Numbered from the stretch's first letter, positions 1 to 6,848 are shown. The stretch is DNA of 13,779 bases from Candidatus Zixiibacteriota bacterium (GCA_023700785.1 JAMPYH010000034.1:1-13779), one strand, 5' to 3'. Numbers and translations: made by a program. The notes: a model not told the origin generated them from the letters alone.

Positions 1-566
1 ATTACACGCAGCATATGGCGCAATTCGCTAAATTTGTGCCATTATTCTGGAAGTTTGCGCTGGCCGCGCGAGTACAATATGGAGCGGTAACATCGCCCAA
101 AGGCGACAACCGGATCCTTTTGTCGGACCGGTTCACCCCTGGTGGAACCGCGTACGACGGCATAGTGCGTGGATACGATGACGGTTCGCTGACGCCGGAC
201 TCTATCGTGATCGACCCGGACTCAGTGTTTCTTGTCGATACGCTGGCGAATGATACTACTGAGTTTGCCAGCGTTCCGTTTTATTCGCGCGTGCGCGGAC
301 GGTACATGTTTGTCACGAACCTGGAGTTGCAGTTCCCGATAGCGGAGCAGCAATTGTACGGCCTGATCTTTCTGGACGCCGGAAATTCCTGGTTGAATCG
401 TGAGGACATCCTGGATAAATTGTACAAAGGTGTCGGCGTCGGATTCCGCATCTCGGTCCCCGGGATCGGGACGATCGGATTCGATTTCGCCTATCCGTTG
501 GATACGGCGCGAGACCAGGATAAAAAGTGGAAACCGCACTTCCAGATCGGGACCACTTTCAAATAA
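1..566 (+). CDS. bamA: BamA/Omp85 outer-membrane assembly factor, C-terminal part (5' end outside window)
   Basis: This is the C-terminal end of the outer-membrane beta-barrel that folds and inserts other outer-membrane proteins as the core of the BAM complex. The frame is open from base 3 (codons for Y, T, Q, H precede the ATG at 15), so that ATG is internal and the gene begins upstream of the window. The sequence shows the Omp85 loop-6 signature IVRGYDD (VRGY at 165-176), the late strand pattern with LIFLDAGNSW (a very typical BamA segment), and GVGVGFRISVPGIGTIGFDFAYPL before the end, here cited only as amphipathic strands. The C-terminal beta-signal reads HFQIGTTF, followed by one extra Lys; most family members end on the aromatic residue itself. 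skp starts 36 bases downstream and lpxD follows, the classic bamA-skp-lpxD order. POTRA domains must lie upstream and are not visible. Confidence 0.92.
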   Translation, partial: YTQHMAQFAKFVPLFWKFALAARVQYGAVTSPKGDNRILLSDRFTPGGTAYDGIVRGYDDGSLTPDSIVIDPDSVFLVDTLANDTTEFASVPFYSRVRGRYMFVTNLELQFPIAEQQLYGLIFLDAGNSWLNREDILDKLYKGVGVGFRISVPGIGTIGFDFAYPLDTARDQDKKWKPHFQIGTTFK

Positions 567-602
567 CGCCTATTGGCAACTTGAGCAGGAGATAAAGACC
601 TT

Positions 603-1142
603 ATGCAGAGAGCAAAACAGTTGGTGATCATCTTCGCGGCGGCGTTCGTGCTGGCGACCGGGTTTATCGCCAATGTGTCGGCGCAGTCGATGAAGATCGG
701 TTTCATCAAAGACGATGAGATCAAAAAGACCTACAAGGCCTGGCTGCGCGCCCAGGAACAGTGGGAGATCGAGCGCAAAGCGTGGGACACCGAGGCCCAG
801 ACCAAGTCTGACGAGCTGACGACCATGCTCGAAGAATACGAAAAGCAGCGGTTGATCCTCTCGGACGACAAGAAGCGTGAACGCGAAGCGGCCCTGCGCG
901 CCAAAAAAGACGCGCTGGACGCGTACACCCAGCAGATCTACGGCCCGAACGGGACGGCCGAGATGAAGCAAAACGAATTGCTGTCGCCATTGCTCGCCAA
1001 TATCAACAAGGCGATCGAGCAGGTGGCGATCGACGACGGGTATGATATCATCTTCACATCGATGAGCGGACTTGGCTATATCAAGCCGACATTCGATGTC
1101 ACCGCCAAGGTGCTGGAGTACCTTGACAAGCTCGACCAGTAA
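603..1142 (+). CDS. skp: Skp/OmpH-family periplasmic chaperone
   Basis: A 179-residue protein of the OmpH/Skp family, which holds unfolded outer-membrane proteins in the periplasm and hands them to BAM. Residues 1-27 form a signal peptide (basic start MQRAK, hydrophobic core, probable cleavage after NVSA before Q28). The mature part starts with the family's first strand (MKIGFIKDDEI), followed by a long charged region (about 45-125) rich in E, K, Q and R, as expected for the two-helix coiled-coil tentacle, and ends with a strand-like YDIIFTS and a short helix. This matches Skp length and layout. An AGGAG lies 11 bases before the ATG, a longer gap than usual. It sits directly after bamA and overlaps the likely start of lpxD, so co-transcription and functional coupling are expected. 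Confidence 0.88.
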   Translation: MQRAKQLVIIFAAAFVLATGFIANVSAQSMKIGFIKDDEIKKTYKAWLRAQEQWEIERKAWDTEAQTKSDELTTMLEEYEKQRLILSDDKKREREAALRAKKDALDAYTQQIYGPNGTAEMKQNELLSPLLANINKAIEQVAIDDGYDIIFTSMSGLGYIKPTFDVTAKVLEYLDKLDQ

Positions 1143-2169
1143 CAAACCGCTGACCCTGATCGAACTGTCTGATCTGGTCGGTGGAACAGTTGAAGGTGAC
1201 GGCCGCACTCTCATAACGGGTGCGGCTCCGATCGAGTCCGCTCAACCGGGGGATGTCTCGTTTGTCGCAAACCCCAAATACAGCCAGTATATAGAGACCA
1301 CCGCCGCGTCCGCGCTGGTGCTCGACCTTGAGACGGCCTGTACTCATAAGCCGGTCATTCGACACAAAAACCCATATTTGACATTTGCCAAGATATTGGA
1401 TCGGCTTTATGCCGACCCGATCCTGGTGGAACCGGGGATCAGCAAGCAGGCCATTGTTGAGCCGGGTGCGCATATCGGGGCACGCTGTTCGATCGGGCCG
1501 CTCTGCCATATTCGGGCTTCCGCGCGGATCGGTGACAATTGTACGCTCGTTTCGTCCGTCTATGTCGGCGACAACTGCGAGATCAAGGATCATTCCCTTA
1601 TTCATCCCGGAGTCCGTGTACTTCATGGCACCCGCATAGGCTGTCGCGCGATCATACATGCCGGGACCGTGCTGGGCTCGGATGGTTTCGGCTTTGCGCC
1701 TTCTCCGGAAGGGATGAAGAAGATCAAACAGATCGGCTGGGTCGAGGTGGGCGATGATGTGGAGATCGGCGCGAATGTCACCATCGATCGCGGCGCGCTG
1801 GGACCGACAGTCATCGGAAACCGCACCAAAATAGACAACCTCGTGCAGATAGCGCATAATGTCCAGATCGGCGATGATTGCCTGATCGTGTCGCAGGTAG
1901 GGATCTCGGGTTCCACCAAGCTGGGGAATCGAGTGGTGCTCGCCGGACAGGTCGGATTGGTGGGGCATATTGAAATTGGGGATGACGTCAAGGTTGGCGC
2001 GCAGTCGGGTATTCCGAAATCGGTACCGGCGGGCAAGACAATGTTTGGTTATCCTGCCCGCGATATCATGGAGACGATGCGGATCGAAGCCGCGTTGACC
2101 CGTCTCCCTGAACTGCTCAAGCGGGTCAAACGCCTCGAAGGCGAGTTGAAGAAATCCTCAGGTAAGTAG
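1123..2169 (+). CDS. lpxD: UDP-3-O-acylglucosamine N-acyltransferase (LpxD)
   Basis: LpxD adds the second, N-linked acyl chain from acyl-ACP to UDP-3-O-acylglucosamine in lipid A synthesis (cytoplasm, inner-membrane side). The N-terminal domain has the family pattern LTLIELSDLVGG, then ITGAAPIESAQPGDVSFVAN. From about residue 105 to 305 there are many left-handed beta-helix hexapeptide repeats (such as IGARCS, IGDNCT, IGNRTK, IGDDCL). The catalytic His is in NLVQIAHN (His245 with this start), and the GSDGFGFA segment is also typical. A C-terminal helix (MRIEAALTRLPELLKRVKRL) forms the trimer bundle. I chose TTG at 1123 because GGAG lies 4 bases before it and the protein then has 348 residues, close to the E. 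coli protein; no ATG or GTG fits. The start lies inside skp (20-base overlap), suggesting translational coupling. fabZ and lpxA, often next, are absent here. Confidence 0.93.
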   Translation: MTSSTSNKPLTLIELSDLVGGTVEGDGRTLITGAAPIESAQPGDVSFVANPKYSQYIETTAASALVLDLETACTHKPVIRHKNPYLTFAKILDRLYADPILVEPGISKQAIVEPGAHIGARCSIGPLCHIRASARIGDNCTLVSSVYVGDNCEIKDHSLIHPGVRVLHGTRIGCRAIIHAGTVLGSDGFGFAPSPEGMKKIKQIGWVEVGDDVEIGANVTIDRGALGPTVIGNRTKIDNLVQIAHNVQIGDDCLIVSQVGISGSTKLGNRVVLAGQVGLVGHIEIGDDVKVGAQSGIPKSVPAGKTMFGYPARDIMETMRIEAALTRLPELLKRVKRLEGELKKSSGK

Positions 2170-2736
2170 CTTTTTCTCTATCTCCACCGTTTTCTCCCAG
2201 GTTCTCTCCATCTGTTCAATGTAACCGAGCGCGAACTGCAAATCTCCCTGCTGGATCGATTCGCGAAGATTGCACAAGGTTGACCATTGCTGGCGATTGA
2301 CGATCTTCATCGCCGTTACCTGGTGGCGTAGCATGCCAATCGCCTGATTCAGCTCATTCGCGATATCTTTGGTTCTCCCCGAAGCGGGGATCTTGTCCTG
2401 CGCCGTCAGGTCGCCGCCGCTTAATTGGCGAAGCCGCTGGAGGATCTTCTCCTGCGGTTCAATAGACTGGGCGGTCGGCAGGATGGTAGTGATCGCCATA
2501 GCCGACATACCGGCTATCGCCGCGGCAAAGAGATACGGCATGATCGACGCCACCACAACGTCAGCCAGCGTGGCCACACCCGCGGCCAGCGTATCTACCA
2601 ATTGGTTACCGAAGTAAAACACCAGCGTCGAACAGACAATAATGGTAGTGATCAGCATCGCGGCGATCCGGATATACAGGCGGATCTTGAGGGGCGAGGC
2701 GATCGCGTCTCCCGCAAGGGCAAGTACTCGAGACAT
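2158..2736 (-). CDS. Two-TM membrane protein with HAMP-like segment, no output domain
   Basis: A 192-residue protein that I cannot assign to a named gene. The start at 2736 is supported by a strong AAGGAGGAG site ending 6 to 7 bases upstream. Two hydrophobic segments (about residues 22-43 and 62-86) are separated by a short stretch, so there is hardly any periplasmic sensor domain. The stretch after the second TM (about 87-140: IEPQEKILQRLRQLSGGDL, then DIANELNQAIGMLRHQV) has the look of a HAMP linker: a Pro/Glu start, a GDL turn and an Asn-containing second helix. The final 50 residues are charged and probably helical. There is no methyl-accepting, kinase or GGDEF domain after it. Its stop overlaps the end of lpxD by 12 bases, tail to tail. 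It might dimerise or modulate a receptor or kinase encoded elsewhere; that role is inference. Confidence 0.75.
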   Translation of the reverse strand: MSRVLALAGDAIASPLKIRLYIRIAAMLITTIIVCSTLVFYFGNQLVDTLAAGVATLADVVVASIMPYLFAAAIAGMSAMAITTILPTAQSIEPQEKILQRLRQLSGGDLTAQDKIPASGRTKDIANELNQAIGMLRHQVTAMKIVNRQQWSTLCNLRESIQQGDLQFALGYIEQMERTWEKTVEIEKKLLT

Positions 2737-2844
2737 ACTGTCTCCTCCTTCGAGGTACACTGTCCAATTTATGGTTCTACGGTTCTCGCTTGAATGGTCG
2801 GAGAGGCGGGGGACAAAACTGAGGTGAGATTGTGCGCTGAACTG

Positions 2845-2888
2845 GCGCAAAAAAACAACAGGCCTAACATGTTACCATGTCGGCCTGT
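2845..2888 (-). terminator. Rho-independent terminator of ssb
   Basis: Read on the minus strand, a hairpin with 7-bp outer arms (ACAGGCC / GGCCTGT, at 2882-2888 and 2858-2864) and a further 5-bp inner stem (ACATG / CATGT) around a 4-base loop is followed by TTG and then seven T residues (complement of 2849-2855). It lies 25 bases after the ssb stop, exactly where an intrinsic terminator is expected. On the plus strand there is no T-run, so it is directional. Confidence 0.85.
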
Positions 2889-2912
2889 CAGAACAGACTG
2901 TCCGGAAACCGC

Positions 2913-3329
2913 TCAGAAGGGGAGGTCGTCGTCGCCGGCGTTCGCTTGGCTCGGAGCCGGTTCGACCTCGTCCGTCGTTCTGCCGCCCGAGTCACCCTGC
3001 TGCCGCGAACCGAGGAACTTCATAGTCTGTACCACGACCTCAGAGATGTACCGCTTATTTCCTTCCTTGTCGTCGTAACTGCGGTTGGAAATTCGGCCCT
3101 CAAAATAGACCTCGCTCCCCTTGCGAAGATACTCTTTGGCCAGTTCAGCGGTTTTCCCCCAACAGACTATGTTATGCCAGGTGGTATTCTCCTGGCGCTG
3201 TCCTTCCTGGTTTTTGTAGACCTCACTAGTGGCTAGGGAAAATGTCGCCACCGCGCTTCCGCCCGGGGTGTAGCGAAGTTCAGGGTCTTTACCGAGCCGT
3301 CCTATCAGGATAGCTTTGTTTACACTCAT
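2913..3329 (-). CDS. ssb: Single-stranded DNA-binding protein
   Basis: SSB coats single-stranded DNA during replication, repair and recombination and recruits partner enzymes. The 138-residue protein has the OB fold at residues 1-107 (MSVNKAILIGRLGKDPELRY at the start, a central WHNIVCWGKTAELAKEYLRKG, and the VYFEGRI strand), a disordered Gly/Ser/Pro-rich linker, and the acidic partner-binding tip DDDLPF at the C-terminus. All are diagnostic. The start at 3329 has GGAGG 6 bases upstream; an in-frame extension to 3440 runs through the promoter and is unlikely. The gene is monocistronic, with its own promoter (3355-3383) and a terminator 25 bases after the stop, and is divergent from nadE. It is not next to rpsF/rpsR here, unlike in many bacteria. 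Confidence 0.95.
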   Translation of the reverse strand: MSVNKAILIGRLGKDPELRYTPGGSAVATFSLATSEVYKNQEGQRQENTTWHNIVCWGKTAELAKEYLRKGSEVYFEGRISNRSYDDKEGNKRYISEVVVQTMKFLGSRQQGDSGGRTTDEVEPAPSQANAGDDDLPF

Positions 3330-3354
3330 CGTAAGCCTCCGTTGATTATACGGG

Positions 3355-3383
3355 AAAATAGGTTGACCGGCTGGGGGTGTCAA
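3355..3383 (-). promoter_or_regulatory. sigma70-type promoter of ssb
   Basis: On the minus strand a perfect -35 TTGACA (complement of 3378-3383) is followed after exactly 17 bases by TATTTT (complement of 3355-3360, 4 of 6 matches to TATAAT). Transcription would start just ahead of the GGAGG ribosome site of ssb, giving a leader of about 20 bases. A TATAAT also occurs slightly downstream (complement of 3345-3350) but lacks a matching -35. Confidence 0.65.
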
Positions 3384-3403
3384 GTAGGGAGGAATGTTTT
3401 CCC

Positions 3404-3432
3404 TTGAAAGACTGCCGGTTATAGGGTATAGT
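3404..3432 (+). promoter_or_regulatory. sigma70-type promoter of the nadE-rsmI-PAP2-lgt operon
   Basis: TTGAAA (3404-3409) and TATAGT (3427-3432) are each one base from consensus and separated by exactly 17 bases. The predicted start point near 3439 is only about 15 bases before the nadE ATG, so the leader would be very short. It lies back to back with the ssb promoter, with the two -35 boxes about 20 bases apart. Confidence 0.7.
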
Positions 3433-3454
3433 CCGGCCAAAATGTGATATTGCC

Positions 3455-4264
3455 ATGGCCAATCCGATCGATCTCGACAAGGCAGCTGCGACCATCCGAA
3501 GATTCATAACCGGCAAGCTCCTGGAATCAGGGCTAACCGGCTATGTTATTGGACTTTCGGGAGGTTTGGACTCGGCGTTGGCCGCGGCCCTGGCCGCGAA
3601 AGCTGTCGGCAACCACAAGCTCTATGGTCTGATGTTGCCCTACCGTGTCTCTTCAAAGTCCTCACTGGAGGATGCTCGCGAACTGGCGTCGCATCTGAAC
3701 ATCGAAAGTCGGGAGATCGAGATATCGCCTATGCTGGACGCGTACTTTGCCGAGGTCAGTACTGCCGATAGAGTACGCATCGGCAACAAGGCCGCGCGCG
3801 AACGAATGTCGATCCTGTTCGATTTCGCGCAGGCGAGGCAGAGTCTTGTCCTCGGGACATCAAATCGAACCGAGTTTGCCCTGGGTTACACCACGTGGCA
3901 TGGGGACTCGGCGGCATCCATCAATCCGCTCGCGGATCTGTATAAGTCCGAAGTGTTGGAGATCGCGCGGATGGTCGGCTTGCCTGAACGGATCATCACC
4001 AAGTCACCGTCCGCAGACCTCTGGCCAGGGCAGACCGATGAAGAGGAACTCGGCATTACGTATTATACTTTGGATAAACTCCTGATCAGGCTGTTGGATG
4101 ACGGCGAATCCTCGGTGGACAGGCTCCAGTCCGAAGGATTCGCCCTGACAGATATTAGCCGGGTAGTTTCTCTGGTGAATCGAAACAGTTACAAGAGGAA
4201 AATGCCTTCCATCGCGTCGCTGGGGCGAGATCCGGTACCCGAGAGGTTACAGCTTCAAGCGTGA
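3455..4264 (+). CDS. nadE: NH3-dependent NAD+ synthetase
   Basis: NadE catalyses the last step of NAD synthesis: ATP-dependent amidation of nicotinic acid adenine dinucleotide, in the cytoplasm. The 269-residue protein has the ATP pyrophosphatase P-loop LSGGLDSA (residues 34-41), the middle motif LGTSNRTEFALGYTT (133-147), and the family's SPSADLWPGQTDEEELG (184-200). It has no N-terminal nitrilase/glutaminase domain, so it is the short form that uses ammonia directly, or ammonia passed from another protein. No Shine-Dalgarno site is visible before the ATG at 3455, and the predicted transcript leader is very short, so the start could use an atypical initiation mode. It is the first gene of an apparent four-gene operon; the rsmI start overlaps its stop as GTGA. 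Confidence 0.93.
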   Translation: MANPIDLDKAAATIRRFITGKLLESGLTGYVIGLSGGLDSALAAALAAKAVGNHKLYGLMLPYRVSSKSSLEDARELASHLNIESREIEISPMLDAYFAEVSTADRVRIGNKAARERMSILFDFAQARQSLVLGTSNRTEFALGYTTWHGDSAASINPLADLYKSEVLEIARMVGLPERIITKSPSADLWPGQTDEEELGITYYTLDKLLIRLLDDGESSVDRLQSEGFALTDISRVVSLVNRNSYKRKMPSIASLGRDPVPERLQLQA

Positions 4265-4986
4265 ACGACAAGTCTAACAACTTCGGAAAACTCTATCTGG
4301 TGCCGACGCCGATCGGCAATCTGGGAGATATGACTCCTCGCGCTTTGGAGATACTCAAGGTCGCGGATGTTATCGCGTGCGAGGATACGCGCACCAGCGG
4401 CAAGCTGCTAAGCAAATTCGGCCTGAAGAAAAAAATGCTATCGTATCACGAGTTTAATGAGCGTGCCCGAGCGTCACAATTGCTCGACGCGCTCAGGCGA
4501 GGGGAGACCGTGGCGGTCGTGACCGACGCCGGTTCACCGGGGATCTCTGATCCTGCCTATCGCGTGGTCAGGGCGGCGCTTTCGGAGCGGATCGAAGTCG
4601 TGCCGCTTCCGGGGGCGAACGCCGTTATCCCGGCGCTGACTGGATCGGGATTGCCGACCGATCGATTTATGTTTGAGGGGTTTTTGTCGCACAAATCGGG
4701 CGCGCGAATTCGACGTCTGGAGAAACTCCGAACGTTTGAGCATACGGTTGTGTTTTACGAGTCACCGCACCGGGTGCGGCAGACTTTGGCCGCCATGCTC
4801 CAGGTTCTGGGGGACAGGCAGGCATGCCTCGCCCGCGAGATCAGCAAGAAGTTTGAACAGTTCATTCGCGGATCACTCAGCGAGATATTGACCAAAGTCG
4901 GCAATGGGGTCAAAGGCGAGATAGTGATCGTGGTGGCAGGCGCTGGAGATGAACCAGAGGATGATATTGAGACAGATACTGATTAA
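4261..4986 (+). CDS. rsmI: 16S rRNA (cytidine1402-2'-O)-methyltransferase
   Basis: RsmI methylates the ribose of C1402 in the decoding centre of 16S rRNA using S-adenosylmethionine. The 241-residue protein has the full tetrapyrrole-methylase-like pattern: LYLVPTPIGNLGDMTPRALE (11-30), ACEDTRTS (39-46), the SAM-site loop TDAGSPGISDPAY (88-100), PLPGANAV, and FYESPHR (165-171). It starts with GTG at 4261, overlapping the nadE stop by four bases, which implies translational coupling. It is shorter than the E. coli protein (about 286 residues), lacking the C-terminal extension and ending in an acidic tail (EDDIETDTD). The next gene starts inside its 3' end. Confidence 0.94.
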   Translation: MNDKSNNFGKLYLVPTPIGNLGDMTPRALEILKVADVIACEDTRTSGKLLSKFGLKKKMLSYHEFNERARASQLLDALRRGETVAVVTDAGSPGISDPAYRVVRAALSERIEVVPLPGANAVIPALTGSGLPTDRFMFEGFLSHKSGARIRRLEKLRTFEHTVVFYESPHRVRQTLAAMLQVLGDRQACLAREISKKFEQFIRGSLSEILTKVGNGVKGEIVIVVAGAGDEPEDDIETDTD

Positions 4987-5899
4987 CCTGTTTCGCTCCC
5001 GCGTTTATCCGGTTGACTGGATCATACTCGGCTACTGTCTTCTGATGGTCGGTTTCATACTGTTGTTCGGCCGACCTTTGCGGCAATTCGCCGATGAACT
5101 CTTCTTCTTTGTTGGCGTAGGCGCACTGGTAATGCTGATAGTACGCTTCATGGGGGCGAGCGCGAGCCCTGTCTCGAAATTCATTCGACTGCTCTATCCA
5201 GCGATACTTTTTACCGCCTTTTATCGCATGACCGGCGGCTTGATGTTTTTGGTTCACGATCGCTTTCTTGATTACCAGTTGACCGCGTTCGAGATCTCAC
5301 TGTTTGGCTTTGAGCCATCGCTCTATATTGACCGGTATCTGCTCAATCCGTGGTTGACCGAGATCTTCATGGCGGCTTATTTCAGTTATTACCTGATGCT
5401 CCCCGTATTTGTCCTGTCGCTGTATTGTGCCGCCAGATATGAATTATTGCGGCGGGCGCTGGCGTCGATCTGCCTGACATTTTTCACGGGATATTTGCTG
5501 TTTTTCCTCTACCCGGTAGAGGGCCCTCGCTGGCATTACATGGATCAATATCTGCATCGGGTCGAGGGGCCTTTGTTCAGGCAGATGGTTGAGTATCTCC
5601 AGGCCACCGGCTCGGTAAGGGGAGGATGTGTTCCATCGACCCATGTCGCTGTCGCCATTCTGGTGATGTTATACGCGTTCAAGGTATCGAGGCCATTTGG
5701 CTGGTTTCTGGCGGCAATTAATATCGGCATGGCGATCGGGACTGTCTGGGGACGGTACCATTACGCCACTGATGTAGCGATTGGAGCCGCGATAGCGATG
5801 GTTGCGTACTGGATTGTGGAGAGGTATCATCCTTCCCATGTGTCCACCACGTCAACTCGGGATGACCAACAAAGGGTAAGCGTGCAGAATGTATCCTGA
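4949..5899 (+). CDS. PAP2-family integral membrane phosphatase / Aur1-like phosphotransferase
   Basis: A polytopic inner-membrane protein (316 residues, about 8 hydrophobic segments, first near 24-41) of the PAP2 superfamily, whose members cleave or transfer lipid phosphates. The conserved motifs are late: GGCVPSTHVAVA (225-236, with PSTH and catalytic-type His232) and GRYHYATDVAIG (268-279, with His271 and Asp275 as the nucleophile pair). The first classical motif is weak; YPVEGPRWH (188-196, Arg194) probably stands for it. This arrangement, with PS-x-HVA followed by HY-x-x-D, resembles the PAP2_3/Aur1 (inositol-phosphorylceramide synthase-like) branch rather than PgpB, but substrate cannot be read from sequence. 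The start is uncertain: ATG 4949 touches GGAG directly; ATG 4961 and TTG 4967 (AGAGG 6 bases upstream) are alternatives. It overlaps rsmI and lgt at its two ends. Confidence 0.82.
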   Translation: MNQRMILRQILINLFRSRVYPVDWIILGYCLLMVGFILLFGRPLRQFADELFFFVGVGALVMLIVRFMGASASPVSKFIRLLYPAILFTAFYRMTGGLMFLVHDRFLDYQLTAFEISLFGFEPSLYIDRYLLNPWLTEIFMAAYFSYYLMLPVFVLSLYCAARYELLRRALASICLTFFTGYLLFFLYPVEGPRWHYMDQYLHRVEGPLFRQMVEYLQATGSVRGGCVPSTHVAVAILVMLYAFKVSRPFGWFLAAINIGMAIGTVWGRYHYATDVAIGAAIAMVAYWIVERYHPSHVSTTSTRDDQQRVSVQNVS

Positions 5900-6719
5900 C
5901 CTGTTTCATATCGGCCCAATACCGATCCGCTCGTTCGGACTGCTCCTGGCGCTCTCCTTTCTTCTGGGAGTGCTCTATATCAAGAAGATGGTCGAGCGCG
6001 ACGGGAAGCCCTTTGACCCCTATCTGACAGTCGCGTCTTACATGATCTTTTTTGGCGTGGTGGGAGCACGGTTATTTTATGTGCTTTTTCACCTCGAGGA
6101 ATTCGCGGACAATTGGGGAGCGATCCTGAACCCATTCTCCGACGCCGGGTATGTGGGTATTGCCGGTCTGAACCTTTACGGCGGCGTTCTGCTTGGAATC
6201 GGGTCAGCTGCACTCTACTGCTGGTCAAAGAAGATGAGCATCCTGGATGTCTTTGACTACTTTGCCCCGACACTTGGCCTCGGACTTGGGCTGACCCGCG
6301 TTGGCTGTTTTCTCAATGGCTGCTGTTTTGGTCTGCCGACGGACCTTCCGTGGGGAGTATCTTTCCCGGAGGGTTCCATTCCGCATTATGTATTCGGGTC
6401 CCAGCATCTGCACCCGACCCAGTTCTATAGCTCGCTGTACGGATTTTTGCTCTTTTTCCTGCTGCACTATATTCTTCGTCACCGGAGATTCATCGGACAG
6501 GCGGTGGCCGTAGTGTTTATGGTGGAAGCACTGTTCCGGTACCTGATAGAGAATCTCCGCTGGTATGAATCTGAGATGACTTTTAACTTCGGCGGTTCAT
6601 CCATCACTTACAACCAGGTGATCTCTTTGGGGCTCTTCCTGCTCGGTCTGACCATCTTTCTGGTGCAGTGGAAGAAACCGATGCCGGCGGTGTCGACAAG
6701 AAAAGTGCCGAAAAAATAG
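5889..6719 (+). CDS. lgt: Prolipoprotein diacylglyceryl transferase
   Basis: Lgt moves the diacylglyceryl group of phosphatidylglycerol to the lipobox Cys of prolipoproteins in the inner membrane, the first step of lipoprotein maturation. The 276-residue protein has an N-terminus typical of the family (IGPIPIRSFGLLLAL), VGARLFYVLFH (58-68), NLYGGVLLG (95-103), the signature TRVGCFLNGCCFG (136-148, with the conserved Arg137), HPTQFYSSLYGF (175-186), and the essential-type MVEALFRYLIENLR (211-224). About seven hydrophobic segments are present, and the C-terminus is a basic tail (KK at the end). The ATG at 5889 overlaps the PAP2 gene by 11 bases. Its ribosome site is weak, so coupling is likely. 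It is the last gene of the operon, and its stop lies inside a hairpin. Confidence 0.95.
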   Translation: MYPDLFHIGPIPIRSFGLLLALSFLLGVLYIKKMVERDGKPFDPYLTVASYMIFFGVVGARLFYVLFHLEEFADNWGAILNPFSDAGYVGIAGLNLYGGVLLGIGSAALYCWSKKMSILDVFDYFAPTLGLGLGLTRVGCFLNGCCFGLPTDLPWGVSFPEGSIPHYVFGSQHLHPTQFYSSLYGFLLFFLLHYILRHRRFIGQAVAVVFMVEALFRYLIENLRWYESEMTFNFGGSSITYNQVISLGLFLLGLTIFLVQWKKPMPAVSTRKVPKK

Positions 6720-6765
6720 TCCGCCCCCGATCCGGAATCCGGAGGAAATGGGCGGGCGGGCTATT
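6715..6765. terminator. Large GC-rich hairpin after lgt
   Basis: A 12-bp stem (AATAGTCCGCCC at 6715-6726 with GGGCGGGCTATT at 6754-6765, one G-T pair) encloses 27 bases. It includes the lgt stop codon. On the plus strand the bases after the stem (CTGGTCAAAA) contain no T-run, so as an intrinsic terminator for the operon it is imperfect. Read on the minus strand the stem is followed by a run of six T. It could slow or end transcription of the lgt operon, protect the transcript 3' end, or block antisense reading. Confidence 0.45.
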
Positions 6766-6821
6766 CTGGTCAAAAAAATCCCTTTTCCTTTGTTGTCTCT
6801 TTTGCCTACCTTGTACTTAGA

Positions 6822-6837
6822 CAAGTGAAGCGTTCTG
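6822..6837. promoter_or_regulatory. Short inverted repeat upstream of acyl-CoA dehydrogenase, possible operator
   Basis: CTTGT and ACAAG flank the six bases ACTTAG in the leader of the acyl-CoA dehydrogenase gene. Fatty-acid and acyl-CoA genes are often controlled by TetR- or GntR-type repressors that bind such palindromes, but arms of five bases are short and could occur by chance. I could not place a good -35/-10 pair beside it. Confidence 0.25.
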
Positions 6838-6848
6838 AGGAGTAAGGG

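Noticed and set aside
570..1214. Long minus-strand ORF (214 codons) opposite skp
   Set aside because: It is a mirror of the high-GC codon pattern of skp, overlaps it fully and shows no family features or ribosome site.
1099..1968. Minus-strand ORF of 289 codons opposite lpxD
   Set aside because: LpxD is certain on the plus strand; the antisense translation has no recognisable domain and no start signal.
2877..3236. Plus-strand ORF opposite ssb
   Set aside because: It lies almost entirely within ssb and has no family features.
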